NCBI RefSeq assembly: GCF_040054535.1
Contig: NC_090782.1
Coordinates: forward strand, 19,189,001-19,253,000
Direction of reading: 5' to 3'
DNA: 64,000 nt
DNA from: Antennarius striatus
Lineage: Eukaryota; Chordata; Actinopteri; Lophiiformes; Antennariidae
The position numbers and the translations under genes were made by a program. Positions within the stretch are counted from its first letter, which is position 1. Each line of letters begins with the position of its first letter. Positions 1 through 12,256 of this stretch are shown here, in pieces. The notes beneath the pieces are model-generated. The model was not told the DNA's origin. It searched no databases and saw only the letters and a list, made by a program, of their open reading frames with translations.

Positions 1-88
1 AGTCCAGACCTTTTAAGCTAAGAATGTAAAAAGATTTTTACCTTCTTTTACAATCTAGGGCTTGGAAGAAAGGAATCATGAAACTCAG

Positions 89-1243
89 TCACCAAATCTG
101 ATGCGGCTGAAACCTTTTCTTTTGAGAACACTTGAGATTAGGATCATTGATTTGGTGCCACATAAGGTACAAGTGAGCTGGAAGAAATCTGTGTACCAGT
201 AAAACGTCTCTGAAAAAACAAGGGTCGTATCTATCGAGTACGCTGGAGGGAACATAAAGTCCTGCTGTCTTAACACCGATATGGGAAGTTGGACCAAGTC
301 CTGCTTTGGCCAGACACATCCCCATGTAAACATCATCAATGGGAAGAAGGGACACAGACTTTGACATATTATATATCACTGAAGCTGTATAGCCAGACAA
401 GAGGAAGCCCCCACCCCCACAGTAGGGGGGATATGTTTCTGATTCCTGCACCTGTACCGGGATAAAATACTTGCTGTATGATTCTCTAATGGGCCCCACA
501 TTCTGGATCACATGGCCAATAAAAAGGTGCTTTCCTCCATCATTATCCTGGAGGCTTTGGAGAAACTCCACCATGTTGTCTGTGTTGGCGAAGACGTCAT
601 CGTCACCATTCAGCAGGAAGCGAACGTTCGGACAGTTTCTTTCCATCCATTCCAGGAAGAGCATCTGCTTCAAGGTGAGGTTGTAGAACGTGTCCATGAT
701 GTCCCACTGGAGGATATCACTGTGCTCACCATGCTCCAGCTCCAGGAGTTTGTTCAGCCTCATTTTCTCAAAACCTGAATCTGACGTTCCTGATATGAAG
801 ACCCTTCGAATCCACACGCCGTTGTGTAACCGCTCTTTAGCCCAGGTTTTGCGCAGCACCTCTCTGCGGTCATAGTTCAGAGGAGAGCTTTTAACCACCA
901 ACAGGAGGAAGACCTCTGCTGATTTATCAGGTCCTCCACATTTGTCTGGAAGGTCCAGCAGCATGGGGAAGTGGCGACAGTGACGGTAGTAAAGGAAATC
1001 CTTGATATTATTAGGAAGCGTGTCGAAGCCGGAGACATTGGAAGCCGATGCATTTATTCGACAACTTGGCCAAAATAAAACAGTAGAGTTATTTTTGGTG
1101 GGGTGTCTGATTTGATTGTCCTCCTTTTCTTCGTACACTTGATGCTGGATGGCTTTGGGGTCGACAAAATCTTTGCAGAGATGGAGGACAAAGACAACAA
1201 GAGGCGTTGCCAGCAACAACCTTTTTCCACTGACTTTTCTCAT
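89..1243 (-). CDS. Beta-1,3-N-acetylglucosaminyltransferase (B3GNT family, b3gnt3-like)
   Basis: Predicted Golgi type II glycosyltransferase of family GT31 (Galactosyl_T), which would add GlcNAc in beta-1,3 linkage to galactose-ended glycans. The single coding exon gives 384 residues. A basic start (MRKVSGKR) is followed by a hydrophobic anchor at about residues 9-24 and then a stem. The catalytic domain spans about 110-330. Visible family motifs are SSPLNYDRREVLRKTWAKE, the metal-binding DDD at residues 214-216 (in LLNGDDDVF), CGGGGFLLSG and the acidic DDVYMGMCL. The open frame extends 10 codons upstream to 1273, but a good acceptor (CTTCACTGCAG) ends at 1254, inside that extension. The ATG at 1243 is therefore the likelier start, with the 5' UTR in an upstream exon that I did not locate. 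Family call is firm; the exact paralogue (b3gnt3-type versus another B3GNT) is inferred. Confidence 0.88.
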   Translation of the reverse strand: MRKVSGKRLLLATPLVVFVLHLCKDFVDPKAIQHQVYEEKEDNQIRHPTKNNSTVLFWPSCRINASASNVSGFDTLPNNIKDFLYYRHCRHFPMLLDLPDKCGGPDKSAEVFLLLVVKSSPLNYDRREVLRKTWAKERLHNGVWIRRVFISGTSDSGFEKMRLNKLLELEHGEHSDILQWDIMDTFYNLTLKQMLFLEWMERNCPNVRFLLNGDDDVFANTDNMVEFLQSLQDNDGGKHLFIGHVIQNVGPIRESYSKYFIPVQVQESETYPPYCGGGGFLLSGYTASVIYNMSKSVSLLPIDDVYMGMCLAKAGLGPTSHIGVKTAGLYVPSSVLDRYDPCFFRDVLLVHRFLPAHLYLMWHQINDPNLKCSQKKRFQPHQIW

Positions 1244-1273
1244 CCTTCCAACCCTGCAGTGAAGACAGAACAC

Positions 1274-4200
1274 AGCTCGGTGTGAAATTAAGAAACCAAG
1301 GACACAAAATTTGATTGACTAAATAAAAACAGCTACATGATTAAGGATAATATTGCAGAAAGAGATGTAGGAAGTCTCCTATCGGCTATGTGCCCTGAAC
1401 ATGGACTAGCAGGTGAAGACTCTGACCTAAACTCCTTTCTCAGGCTCTGGTGGATCAAACTATAACTAAAGGATGAATTTATGGGAGAAAGGTAACCCCA
1501 ACCCAATCAGTAGTTTTCATTATGTCATCCAAAGTGCTTTTCTGGTCTAAACCAACAACATGTTGGAGTCTAGACTCACATTGTGCATTCTGGTGTTTCG
1601 TACTTTATCTTTCTACCATTCACATAGACGAAGTTGTTCTGTCAGTTCTTTAAACACCACCTCATAACCTAGGTAATGACTTACATAACAAACGTATTTA
1701 CTAATAAGTAAACTATATGTTATACAGTATCCATAACTTGGTCACATGATCTCTGATAAACGGCCGCCACAGTTAAAACTAGCAGTACTACTGGAAGTAG
1801 TTATAAAACATACAACAATTCACAACAATTTCATTGTGAGGCACTCAGGTATGTCTATGATACTAACTTACATTCTAGAATTTAACCAGAATTCTATTTA
1901 AAATTGACTATTTTTTTAAAAAAGCAATTAACTGGAGAAACCACACACATTGGCAACCTCATTGCTTGTAACCAACAATGAGGAGATTTTGTTGAATCTT
2001 GAGAATCCTTCGTAAGACAGTTGATTACATTAAAAATAGAACTTTTCCTGTTTTCCTTTTCTAAAATGATACCTTTAGTGATGATACCTTTTAATGTCTT
2101 TGTTTACATTAATTCCTAAAATGCTTCAGAACTCATCTGTGTTGCAGACTTCCTCTGGAGTTTTATCTATTCGTATTTATCACTTGCTAATAATCTGTCA
2201 CGGACAAGTTACCATCATGCCATTTGAGGAAACTCCCTACCAGCCACTGGTGGCTTTGAATGAGCGCCCCTGGAGTCTAAATGTTTCAGTGCATAATCTT
2301 GTAACAATGCAATGCGCATGCCAAATGCCAGACTGCGCCAGCGAAGTCAGTTAATATCATGGTTTGGTTGTGCGTCATGGGTTTATTCTCCTGCTGCTTG
2401 GAATGCTGCTTTTCTAGCTCATCTCTCTCTGGAGAAACAAATGACTGAACTTTCCTCTTCTAAGTAATAATTAATAGAACTTGGTAATACAACTTACACC
2501 TGATCATTTATACATGGTTGTTACTGACTGCAGCCCTCCAAATGCCCTGGTCATGGCAGTGTTGAGTAGGTGAGTTTCTTATATCAGGAGCTTAGTGTGT
2601 ATTTTGATAGAGTTAAATTGGACAGTGACAAATCCATCCATGTGAGCCTCATAGAAATGGTCCTCAGAACAAGTGTGATAAATTTGTTTCTGTGCCACGT
2701 TTCTGAGAACTCAAGCCACTCCTCAAGTTTTAATGTTAGCATAATAAATTGGCTGGTACATAGCAACCTGATAACTCTTTACGGCCATTAAAATGTATCA
2801 GGAGGGAGACAATATGGTTTGACCATCAACATTCTGTAAGTTAAAACTTAGTCAGACCTTAAAATAAATATTTATCACTTCAACACGCTCATAAAGGTCC
2901 ATAAATGAAAATTTTCACTGACTTCCCTTTGCGTTGTGAGCATCGAGCAAACATGACGTGGTTGGCATCAACCTGAGCCCTCTACGCTTGACAAGTTCAT
3001 TGGGTGTGGAGTGGCAATAAATTGTAAAGGTGGAAAATGTGACATAAATGATGTCAGGGATTTAGTCATTAGATTACCAATAAAAGTGAGGAAAAAATGC
3101 TTAGATCCTAACAATTTACTGTAAAAATGTAATAAAACACAACTGAATGGATGAAACTTTGAAAGTTACCACATTCAGATTAACAGACAAAAATAAACCA
3201 GGAGTGCTTTAAGTCTGTTTGTTTACACTATTTGTATATAAAATTTTAGTTAATGTACTTTTTTGGACAATAAAGTTACAGAAGTATGGTTTTTGTCAAT
3301 ACTGTCGTAGCTTAATATCATACCGATGTTTGTGCCTTCCTTTTATTCTCACAATTTTATCCTAACTTTTAAGACATTTTTTAACCTATAGTGAAACCAT
3401 TTGCAGTGTTTCCAAAACATTCATAAAAGATTATATCAGTATTTCCCAATGGGACTTTTATCTGAGTTCAGATGTCTATGAGTTGTTGTTCCCGGCATTT
3501 CTCTTCCAAACATCTCCCACGGTTTCATTTAAATCCCAGAACAGGAACATTAAGCCAACGTTTAACAAAAAAGAAAGAAAAGACAAGGCTAGCAGATGAA
3601 AACTGAGTAATGTAGACCTATCAGTCTGATTTATTTTGTTACACTAGTTTGGGAAGAGTAATTGTTCCTGAAACCCGGGAGTATATACAAGGAAGACTAA
3701 ACACCTTCAGGAAAACAGTGCAATATTTGCTTCTGATTATTAATTCCAGATATAAATTAATAGTGCAATAAATACCAAGAATGTTGGGAGACTGAAAACC
3801 TCATCCAAGGCAAGCGTTCCCTCCTAATGGTTCATTTCTCCCGAAAGTCAAATCGATACTTTCACAGGGAAATTAAACAGGGAACAGAATGAATATTTTA
3901 AGATAAAACTGTGTGAAATTGTCTATGAATATTTTAATCACCTAACGGCGCACAGCAATACATTCTATCACCATAACCAATGAAGCACGACTTCCCTCTA
4001 AATGAATGACATTTTTAAATAAGTGTTGTTATTTCTAACGCTCTGTTTTACAGACCTGTTGACGGCGCGATAAACGCTCCTCTCCGATCTGGTGTCACAA
4101 ATTTTTTCTAGAAAAGACCACGTACTACAACGTGGACTCCAGCTTCGTCTTCTGACATATTTCCAATGCGCAAATTGCGCAAAACGGCGCTAAGTACTTT

Positions 4201-4950
4201 TAAATGAGGAAGTGAAGTGACCTTACTTCAGTAATGACTGTGATCACCCAGCGCGTCTCCGTCGGTTCTTCATTGATGCGTCCAGTGCGCGTCAGGATCC
4301 GGTGCCATCCTGCGGGGCGGTGCCCATTTGTTCCAAGTCAGTCGTTCACATTTTGCTTTTATTTCGTCAGATTTGAGAACAAATCAAGAGTTCTCACATG
4401 ACAAAGATGTCACATTTCAGCAAGTCACAGGACAAAGAATGACATGATCGTCACAAACTTTGCAGAGGGTTCATTCAGTGGCATCAGATCTCACCAATAG
4501 GAAGTCTGAATATCGAACAAAGGATCTAAGATATGACAAACACTTACAGCCGTTTTGAGAAACTATTTTCTCTTTCATCTTTCACCTACATCCTCCTACA
4601 AACAATGCAGGATGACCCTGGCGTGTTGTGACGGTCTGCTGGATGTTTTCTGTTATGTGCTCTGAACACTGACATTCAAAGGTTACACTTTATCACACAG
4701 ACCATGACTATGTGTGAGGGATAAGATATTCAGATTTACACACATATGAGAATATTCAAAAGCTGAAATGATCTGATTTTAGTGTATTAGTTTAACTGAG
4801 ACTGAACCTTTAAAGTATAGTTATTATGTACAAAAAAATGATGACAGGATTGAGTAAATATACACAGCCACTTGACCAGGCTGATAACACGATTGATTGA
4901 TGTCTTAACAATGTTTATAGATTGATTATGGTTGAAGAACAACTTAACGA
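1274..4950. other. Intergenic/5' region of the B3GNT gene, no coding sequence seen
   Basis: AT-rich sequence with only short random ORFs. The stretch around 4060-4330 is locally richer in CG dinucleotides than its surroundings. It could hold the promoter or 5' non-coding exon that the acceptor at 1254 implies for the glycosyltransferase. That is an inference; no start site could be read. Confidence 0.4.
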
Positions 4951-5073
4951 TTTTAATTTTAGAACATTATTTGTAACAACATTGAAATTAACATTATAAC
5001 AACACTGATCCACAGAGACGATGGAAAAAGCTGGTGAACGGTGTTTAAAGAAACCCCCACCTCTAGCACATGG

Positions 5074-5140
5074 CAGATAGATGGTGGATGGATGGATGGA
5101 TGGATGGATAGATGGATGGATGGATGGATGGATGGATGAT
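5074..5140. repeat. (ATGG)n microsatellite
   Basis: About 14 near-perfect tandem copies of a GGAT/ATGG tetranucleotide with one GATA interruption. The reverse strand reads as an artefactual His/Pro/Ser-Ile ORF. Confidence 0.95.
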
Positions 5141-5694
5141 GTATTCCAACTGGAACAGTACTTATGAAAGGAAAAACCCTTGAGTCTGGATTTTGTTTTT
5201 TAAGATTAATCAATCAATCAATCAATAAGTTCAAATCCTTTAGAATCATTACAAAAAAGTTATCAAAACAAGGAATTTAACAAGTGCAGAGTTAGAGTAA
5301 AGGTTAGTGTTAGATTGTTATAGTATGTTTTAATTCTTAACTGAAACATTACTGTATATTTAAGAAAATGTAAAGACGAGTTAATTATTAAAATTAATGC
5401 TGACAAAACAGATCATATATAATTAACTTCCTAAACTCCTAAACTGAAAATATCTGTAACTAAGGGCAGATTTTCAAATTACATAGTCCAGACACAGTAA
5501 GATGAGGGAGAAAGTAAATCTGCAACAGACTCAACCTCTCATTTCTATTTGTTTTCAACACAATTTAAAAAACGCTGTAAGAAGGAATTCAAGCATAAAG
5601 TTTCTAAACCCTTAAATTATGTATATATTAAAATAAGGGGAGGCAATGTCTTTATTGTAGCTACTTTTTATATTTTTGGATTTTTTTTATTCAG

Positions 5695-5775
5695 TACAAT
5701 TAATCAATCAATCAACTTTATTTATAAAGCGCTTAATCATGTCAACAGACATTCCAAAGCGCTTCTAATTAAATT
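5695..5775 (-). repeat. LINE-type 3' tail with (ATTG)n
   Basis: A run of CAATCAATCAATCAA followed by CTTTATTTATAAAGCGCTT is, on the minus strand, the familiar fish non-LTR retrotransposon/SINE 3' end that carries an AATAAA-like stretch and ends in ATTG repeats. A second bare (CAAT)n run lies at about 5209-5226. The assignment rests on motif recognition only. Confidence 0.5.
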
Positions 5776-6679
5776 TTTTATAGTAAAGAATTTGAAATAG
5801 CTGTATTTTTTTACTCACATAACTGTACTGTACTTCTACATGAGTAAAAAAAACATGCTTTGGCCACTTCTGCCTTGTTCAAAGATGTTTTCGTGTGTGT
5901 TAACTTGCTCCGCTATAAATAACATATTGATATAGTTGTAAATACAAAAAGAAGAAAACTAAAAAACTAAAAGGTTCATAAACGTTAAACGTTTAACATT
6001 TAGATGGTAAATGTTAATATTTAACAGACTGAACATAGATTTTTACTTAGATGTTGTTAGTTACCCATTAAAAAGGGTATATGCAAGCTTTGCACTCTCA
6101 GGCTGTATTTTAATCCTGATTCCATGTATTATATCTATTCAAAACCACAGTAACATATATTCATTGTCAGCCTAAAAATAGAGGATCATCTTGCTCCTCA
6201 ATTTTTAAATACAACTCCCTCCCATTCTTCTAGTTCTTTCACGCTGCTAGTTTGGATGCCCTCCACCCCCCTATTGCTGCCTAGTCTTCATAGATTTACC
6301 AAATTCATCCTACATCAGTTTCATCCACTATTATCAGCCACCACTTAGGCTTAATTATCAGAACATGTTTTCTTGCCACTTTATTTTTAGTATCTAAGTT
6401 ATAAAAAAAATATCATCCTGTATGTTTTATTATTTTTGGGTAAACTAGGGCATGAACACAAAATACAGGAAGAATAAAAACGCAAATGTTTGCAAGGATC
6501 CAATTACCTTTTGGAGTGAATGAAGGAAAATACCTCATTGTTAATCAGATGTACAAGATAACGATGATCTGCTGCTCTTCCAGTTTTACAAACCCAAAAT
6601 AATGAGCCAACAAATGAGCCAGGAAAAAGTGAAGTAAGAATGAAAACCTGAAGTCAATGTTACCAAAACTACAGCAGCA

Positions 6680-8075
6680 CGTTGATTTTCCTAGAAAAGG
6701 AAGCAACACCCTGGACGTTGCACCAGCTGCTGAGGAATATACAGGGCTGCCCCCCTCCCTTCCCCTACCTCGGAGTCTCTGACCACGTCACTGTTATGCT
6801 GAAGCCAGCATGCAGACCACGGGTGAAGGTCAACAAACCGATTCAGAGGCTGATCCGGGTGTTGGTGCCACCTCTGTTTTTCAGGACTGTTTTGAGAACC
6901 CTGACTGGACCATGTTTAAAGGAGAAGCCACATAAAACAAAAAAGACTTACAGGAATATATGGAAACAGTGACAGCTTACATCATCAGCTGCATTGGCAG
7001 TTGAGAATGGCATCTGGGAAGTCAGGCGCCTGTATGCCAAGAAAATAACTTCAGTGGACGTACGCCCAGTCCATGGAAGGAGATACAAACATCACGACAG
7101 ATCTGTGACTAAGACACCACTCTGCTGAACCAGCTAAATGACTTCCTTAAATGTTTTGCGTTATATTGCATCGAATAACATGCCTCAGAAGGCTCTTCCC
7201 TCTCTCAACGACCCGGTTCTGTGCTTCATCCCAGCCAGCATGAAGTAATTTCTCACTGTGATTAATGTCTACAAGACTGCAGGTCCAGATAACATCACTG
7301 GATGTGTGTTTTAATGTCTGTGTGAAGGATCTTAAGGATGTTCTCACAGTCCTCTGCTGTTCACTCTGCTCACCCAGGACTGCACATCAACTTCCAACAC
7401 AAACCTGTTGGTCAAATTTGCTGATGACACAAATGTGGTGGTTCTCAACAAAAATGATGAATGACACAAGAGAGGTGAGGTGAGCCAGCTGGCCACGTGT
7501 TGCACCAATAACAAGCTCTTCCTTAATGTGGACAAAATAAAAGAGAATTTCATTGACTTCTGGAAAGCGTTCTCCCACCACCTCCCACAGGCTATCAACA
7601 GCATAGCTGTGGAGCACGTCAGTCACACCAAGTCCTGGATTTGCATATCACAGACAATCTTTCCTGGAACATAAACACAATATCGCTGGTTAAGAAGCGT
7701 TTCAACTTCCTTTGGAAGCTGAAGAGAGTGAAAACCCCAACCCCCCCATCATGTGAACATTCTACTGACGCAGCACTGAGGACATCATTTCCTGCTGCAT
7801 CAAGTTCCCACAATGCATACCGCATGAGGCTGAGACGATCACTGGTGCCTCACTCCTCTCTCCAGGACATGTTCAACTCCCGTCTCACCTGAGTAGCCAA
7901 AAACAATAAAATACCCAACGCACCCCGTACACTGCCTTTTCAGCCTGTTGCCTTCTGGAAGAAGGTTTCAGACCCTCCAAGCCGGTTCCACCAGACTGAG
8001 CAACGATTTCATCCATCAGACTGTTAGAAGACTGAGCCAAGACATTTTATGATACAACTAAATGCAAGGAACCTC
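6680..8075 (+). mobile_element. Decayed non-LTR retrotransposon (jockey/L2-like) reverse transcriptase
   Basis: Translations in shifting plus-strand frames recall a common fish LINE: a segment with SDHVTVMLKPACRPRVKVNKP (about 6775-6840), KTAGPDNITG (about 7270-7300), KFADDTNVVVL with the RT catalytic F-A-D-D box (about 7417-7446), NNKLFLNVDKIKENFIDF (about 7510-7560), ITDNLSWN, a VKKRFNFLWKLKRVKTP segment, and a 3' part matching LPSGRRFQTL (about 7940-7975). Frameshifts and stops break it throughout, so it is a dead copy. Ends are approximate. Confidence 0.8.
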
Positions 8076-8639
8076 GACCCCTGAATACAATGTTGTAATC
8101 ACTTTCATCTAACATTTTATCATTGCGATAATTAATCTGCGCTGAGGATTAGTGGACCACAAGATGTGATTTCACTGCTATAATCAATACAGTATTTATT
8201 CATAGATCTTGTACTTCACATTAATACAAGATGTACAAACAGACAAAAAGGAGGCAGACAATTATTATCCGACATCGCAGAAAATCATATCAAGGCAAAA
8301 AAACAACAAGAAAGAAAAAGAGTTAAAGAACTCCAGATTAATCAGATACGTAATCAGAAACAACACCCCAACCTCTTTCATGATTACATTTTATTGAGTT
8401 TTGAAAATTAAATAACTGAAATAACTCCTACCTGTAAATCTACAGCCAGCAGACTTTAGGTCTGAGAACTTTTGAGAGAATATTCTACAGACTGATGAAT
8501 CAAATGTTCAACTGGGTGGAATTTACAGGTGCCCTTAGTTCCGTGTGATCATAACAGTGTTCAACAAAGAACCACAGACCCAATCGCCAAGCATGGAGGT
8601 GACAGTGTATTGATGCAGGCATACTTTGCTGCTTCAGAG

Positions 8640-8765
8640 AAAGGATGGCATCACTGGGAACCAATGAATCCTGACTCTTCTTCTCCTTTCGGTTTTTCCC
8701 GTCAGGGGTCACCACAGCGAATCAGTTGGCTCCATCTAACCCTGAATTCTGACTCTATCAAATAA
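8640..8765 (+). repeat. Short dispersed fish repeat fragment
   Basis: A stretch with TCTCCTTTCGGTTTTTCCCG and GTCAGGGGTCACCACAGCGA resembles an interspersed repeat often seen in fish genomes. No ends or target duplications were resolved. Confidence 0.35.
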
Positions 8766-9636
8766 TTATGAAGGAGAATCTCAGATTGCTTGTCATGCAC
8801 AACTGCAAGCAATTACAATTTGTCGCTGAGACACTGTGGGAGGAAATGTACCTGTGTCAAATCATTTGCACTACGAAAGAAATCCAGATCAATCAGATCG
8901 GTCATATTCTCATCTTTATCAGTTCAGTCTTGAATCTCAGGCAAGATAAAAATAAGTTCTGCACATACGCAGATAGTTTGATGCACATCTGTTGAGGAAG
9001 TGGTTTTGAAACTTCCGCAGGAAACACAGAATGACAAACTCATTATCAGACGTCTATTATGCAGGTTTATTTAATGAGTAGAGAATTGCTCACACTCACT
9101 GTAAGATGAGCTCATGCAATCGTTATATTTAATGTCTTTTCATTTTCAAAACTTTCCTAAATCCTGACTTAAAATGGAAGTCAACATCTATCAAAATCTA
9201 TTAATACATGCATTTTGTAAAATAACTTTTACTTTGCAGTATTGCGTATCCCACCAGAGTGTTACATATTGAAATGTTTAGTTTAGTGTGATGCGTTTAC
9301 AGGCACTTGTTATTTTTTAAATCTCAAGTTAAGGACCACTCTGCAACTTATGTGCAACTTGATCGCTTTTTACAAACTTGGGCAGCATTCCAGACACTCA
9401 GTCTTCTTTTAGAGTACCATAAAAAGTTATTTCAAAATGCAATGTAAAAGATAACAACAAAGAAGTTAATCGGTCTCATAAATCTTATACAGCCTACCAT
9501 GGTTCTCAACCACATAGTCAATGCAAAGGACTGATGGTGAAAGGGTGCCTGTAATAAAAACAAAGCAAAAAGATTGCTCGCTAAGCAACACAATCACAAT
9601 GAAGACACCCCATGGCTGCCATATTTAAGATTTCAC

Positions 9637-12012
9637 TCAGTATATACAATCATATTGGCTTTCAGTACTATTGTCTTCCCTTGAGGGATGAAAACACATG
9701 TCCAGACGGCGTCGGAGGCGCTTTTTGAGCTGAAAGCGCTTCTGTACTAAGGTGCTGTTATATTCCTGAGCTTTTAGCTTGGCATAGTAATCAGAGAACT
9801 TGTTAAAAAGGAAAGAAATCGGCATGCCGTTGAGAATGATTCCAAATGAGATGCAGCCAAAGGCCACAAAGCGGCCCAGAATAGTTACTGGAACGACATC
9901 ACCATAACCCACAGTGGAGATGCTGACCTATGAAAGAAAATGAAGACTCAGTATTATTGTTCATCATAGTTTGGATTGGATGTAAATTTCTTATATTTGT
10001 ACAAGATCAATGTTGAGATTCTTACGAAATTAAACTTAAATTGTAGCTTATCTCAGACCTGTTAATCTTATCCAATCATCGCTGGCCCAAATGTCAGTCA
10101 ACCCACTTACATTCACCTGCCTAATTGTGCGTCCTTTCATTTTACATGATGAAGTTAGGTGGATAGATCACCAAAGGTATTAGGAAAATTCTTGCACAAG
10201 AACGAGAAGACAATGCATCCAAAAGATCTAAATACTTACATGAATGGTTATGTAAGTAACCATGTCCATGATTAAGATTGAAATATCAAACTAAATCACA
10301 ACTAGCCTCTCACTGTCGTTAAAACCCAATAAACAGTATGTATCATAACAGAGGAAAATACTCTGTCACCTCAGAACTACTGAAACACACAAATGAAATT
10401 TTGTTTAAATATATTTCCTGAAAAACAACATTTCCACCATAATTCACCCAATCATTTACAGTAATATGTCTGACCACTTTTGGACCGGATTTTTCTTGCT
10501 GTTAAAATTTGTTTCTCCATAGATGAGCCTGCAGATTTATCTATCCACAAATACTTTTGCAGCTTAAAGGAAAAAATATAAGCAGCAAAAGAATCAGCTG
10601 AAACACTTTTACTTCATTGAACCAAAGTGTGTCTTCTAATGCCAATGTCCTCAGAGGAAGGATGCAAATAAAGAGCAGGTGTTTGTGGGAAGAGATCAAA
10701 CATGAAATTTAGATGCTGCAGCATTACATTGTCTTATTCAATTACTCACTGCAGCCCACCACCAAGCATATGGGATACTGCTGATCGGAGATCCTTCTGT
10801 TTCCCTCTCGGCTGAGTGAAGTAGAGCAGAGAAAGTGAAGATTCCCACGGCAATGAAAAGGAAAATGCAACTGGCTTGCTGGTAACACTGACGCAGAGTG
10901 AACCCAAACGCCCTCATCCCAGTGGAGTGTCGAGCCAGTTTCAAAATACGAAGGATCCGAAGCAGCTTGACAACCTTGAGGACGTGGCTAACCTTGCTGA
11001 CCTGAGCCATGGTTCTCAAGTCTTCCTGTGCATTCACGTCTTCAGTGCCAGAAAAGGCTTCAAAGACAATCTGGATAAAATAAGGTACGACCGCCACCAT
11101 GTCCACAAAATTGAGTCCACTCTTCAAGAACATACTTATGTTCGGAGTTGTGAAAAGGCGAGTTAAATATTCAAATGTGAAGAACACAATGGTGAAGATC
11201 TCCACCCATTCCATGTGTGGTCTGTCATGTATTTTATACTTCTGAAGTTCTTCTACAGTGTTGAGGGTCATTGCGACGATGGAGAAGAGCACAAACAAGC
11301 TGGAGACAACACTGAAAGCCTTCGCTAGAGTTGACGAGTAAGGATTCTCAACAATGTTCCACAGACTCTTCCGAATATTCCCAAAGACCATGTCCTTGAA
11401 GCACTCATCATTGTACTTGACTTCAATTTCAGCCATTAACTCCTTCTCTACTTTTAGATCATCCTTCACCTCATCAATCTTTTCCTGAAATACCATCCAG
11501 CAACAGAGCTTGGTGTCCTTCAAGCTCAGGCCCCAGTACGCGATCTCCTCCTCAAAGTTGATCGGGCACATTTCCTGTACAATCCAAAGAACTCCACTCG
11601 TGTAGAACTGGGAGATATGATGGAAAAAAGCAGGATCCCGGTCAAAGAAGAACTCATTCTTTTGCACGGAGTAGTCGTCACACAGTGTGAAGAGCTTTGC
11701 TCGGTCGCTGCAGAGGGCCAGTGATCCTATCCGGGTTTGAGGATATTTAGCTGCATACTTTTTGGGAATAAGAAAAACTTTTCCCCCAACGTTAAGATTG
11801 ATGCTCTGTTGTTGCTCAGGTTTACCCTCTGCTTTGGACAACCCTTCTTTGATGCAAGGACTGTCCAGATTATCCAGCGATCTCCAAGCTTTGACTGTTT
11901 TTTCTTGGGAAAATGGGAATGTTTTGTTGTCTACAACACCTTTTGATAGACAGTTGACAGTTGAGCGCCGACTTCGCAAACATCTCTGCAGTTCAACATT
12001 CTCTAAAGCCAT
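9637..12012 (-). CDS. kcnv2: Voltage-gated K+ channel modulatory subunit Kv8.2-like (KCNV2)
   Basis: Electrically silent Kv subunit; in vertebrates Kv8.2 joins Kv2 tetramers and shapes photoreceptor responses. Two coding exons, 10750-12012 and 9637-9927, join in phase 0 inside the pore (donor GCA/GTGAGT, acceptor CATAG/GTC), giving 517 residues. T1/BTB domain is at about 71-172 ([18 protein letters not shown]). S1-S3 lie at about 229-251, 268-288 and 298-319. S4 at 340-362 holds regular arginines and lysines ([16 protein letters not shown]). S5 is at about 379-400, the filter GYGD at 428-431, and S6 follows. S6 carries NGMPIS where conducting Kv channels carry PxP, as in silent subunits. The intron inside the pore and the [19 protein letters not shown] stretch match human KCNV2 as I remember it. 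Which fish co-orthologue this is cannot be told. Confidence 0.88.
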
Positions 12013-12256
12013 GGCAACTGTAGTTCAAGCCAATGAAACAGACAAAAAAAAAAAGGACAACAGGAAAGACTCCAGGAAAAAGATTCCTGTAACACATACG
12101 ATCTTGCTGAAACAGCAGAAATGGTGTGTCTGCTCCTGCAGGAACTGATATCCTGGTGAAAAGCAGCTCTTCCTGTTTTTCCAACTCAGTTGAGTTTCTA
12201 GTTAATACTTTCACGAGACAGAGAAAAGATCTCTCTGTCTGATTGCGTGGAGTCAT

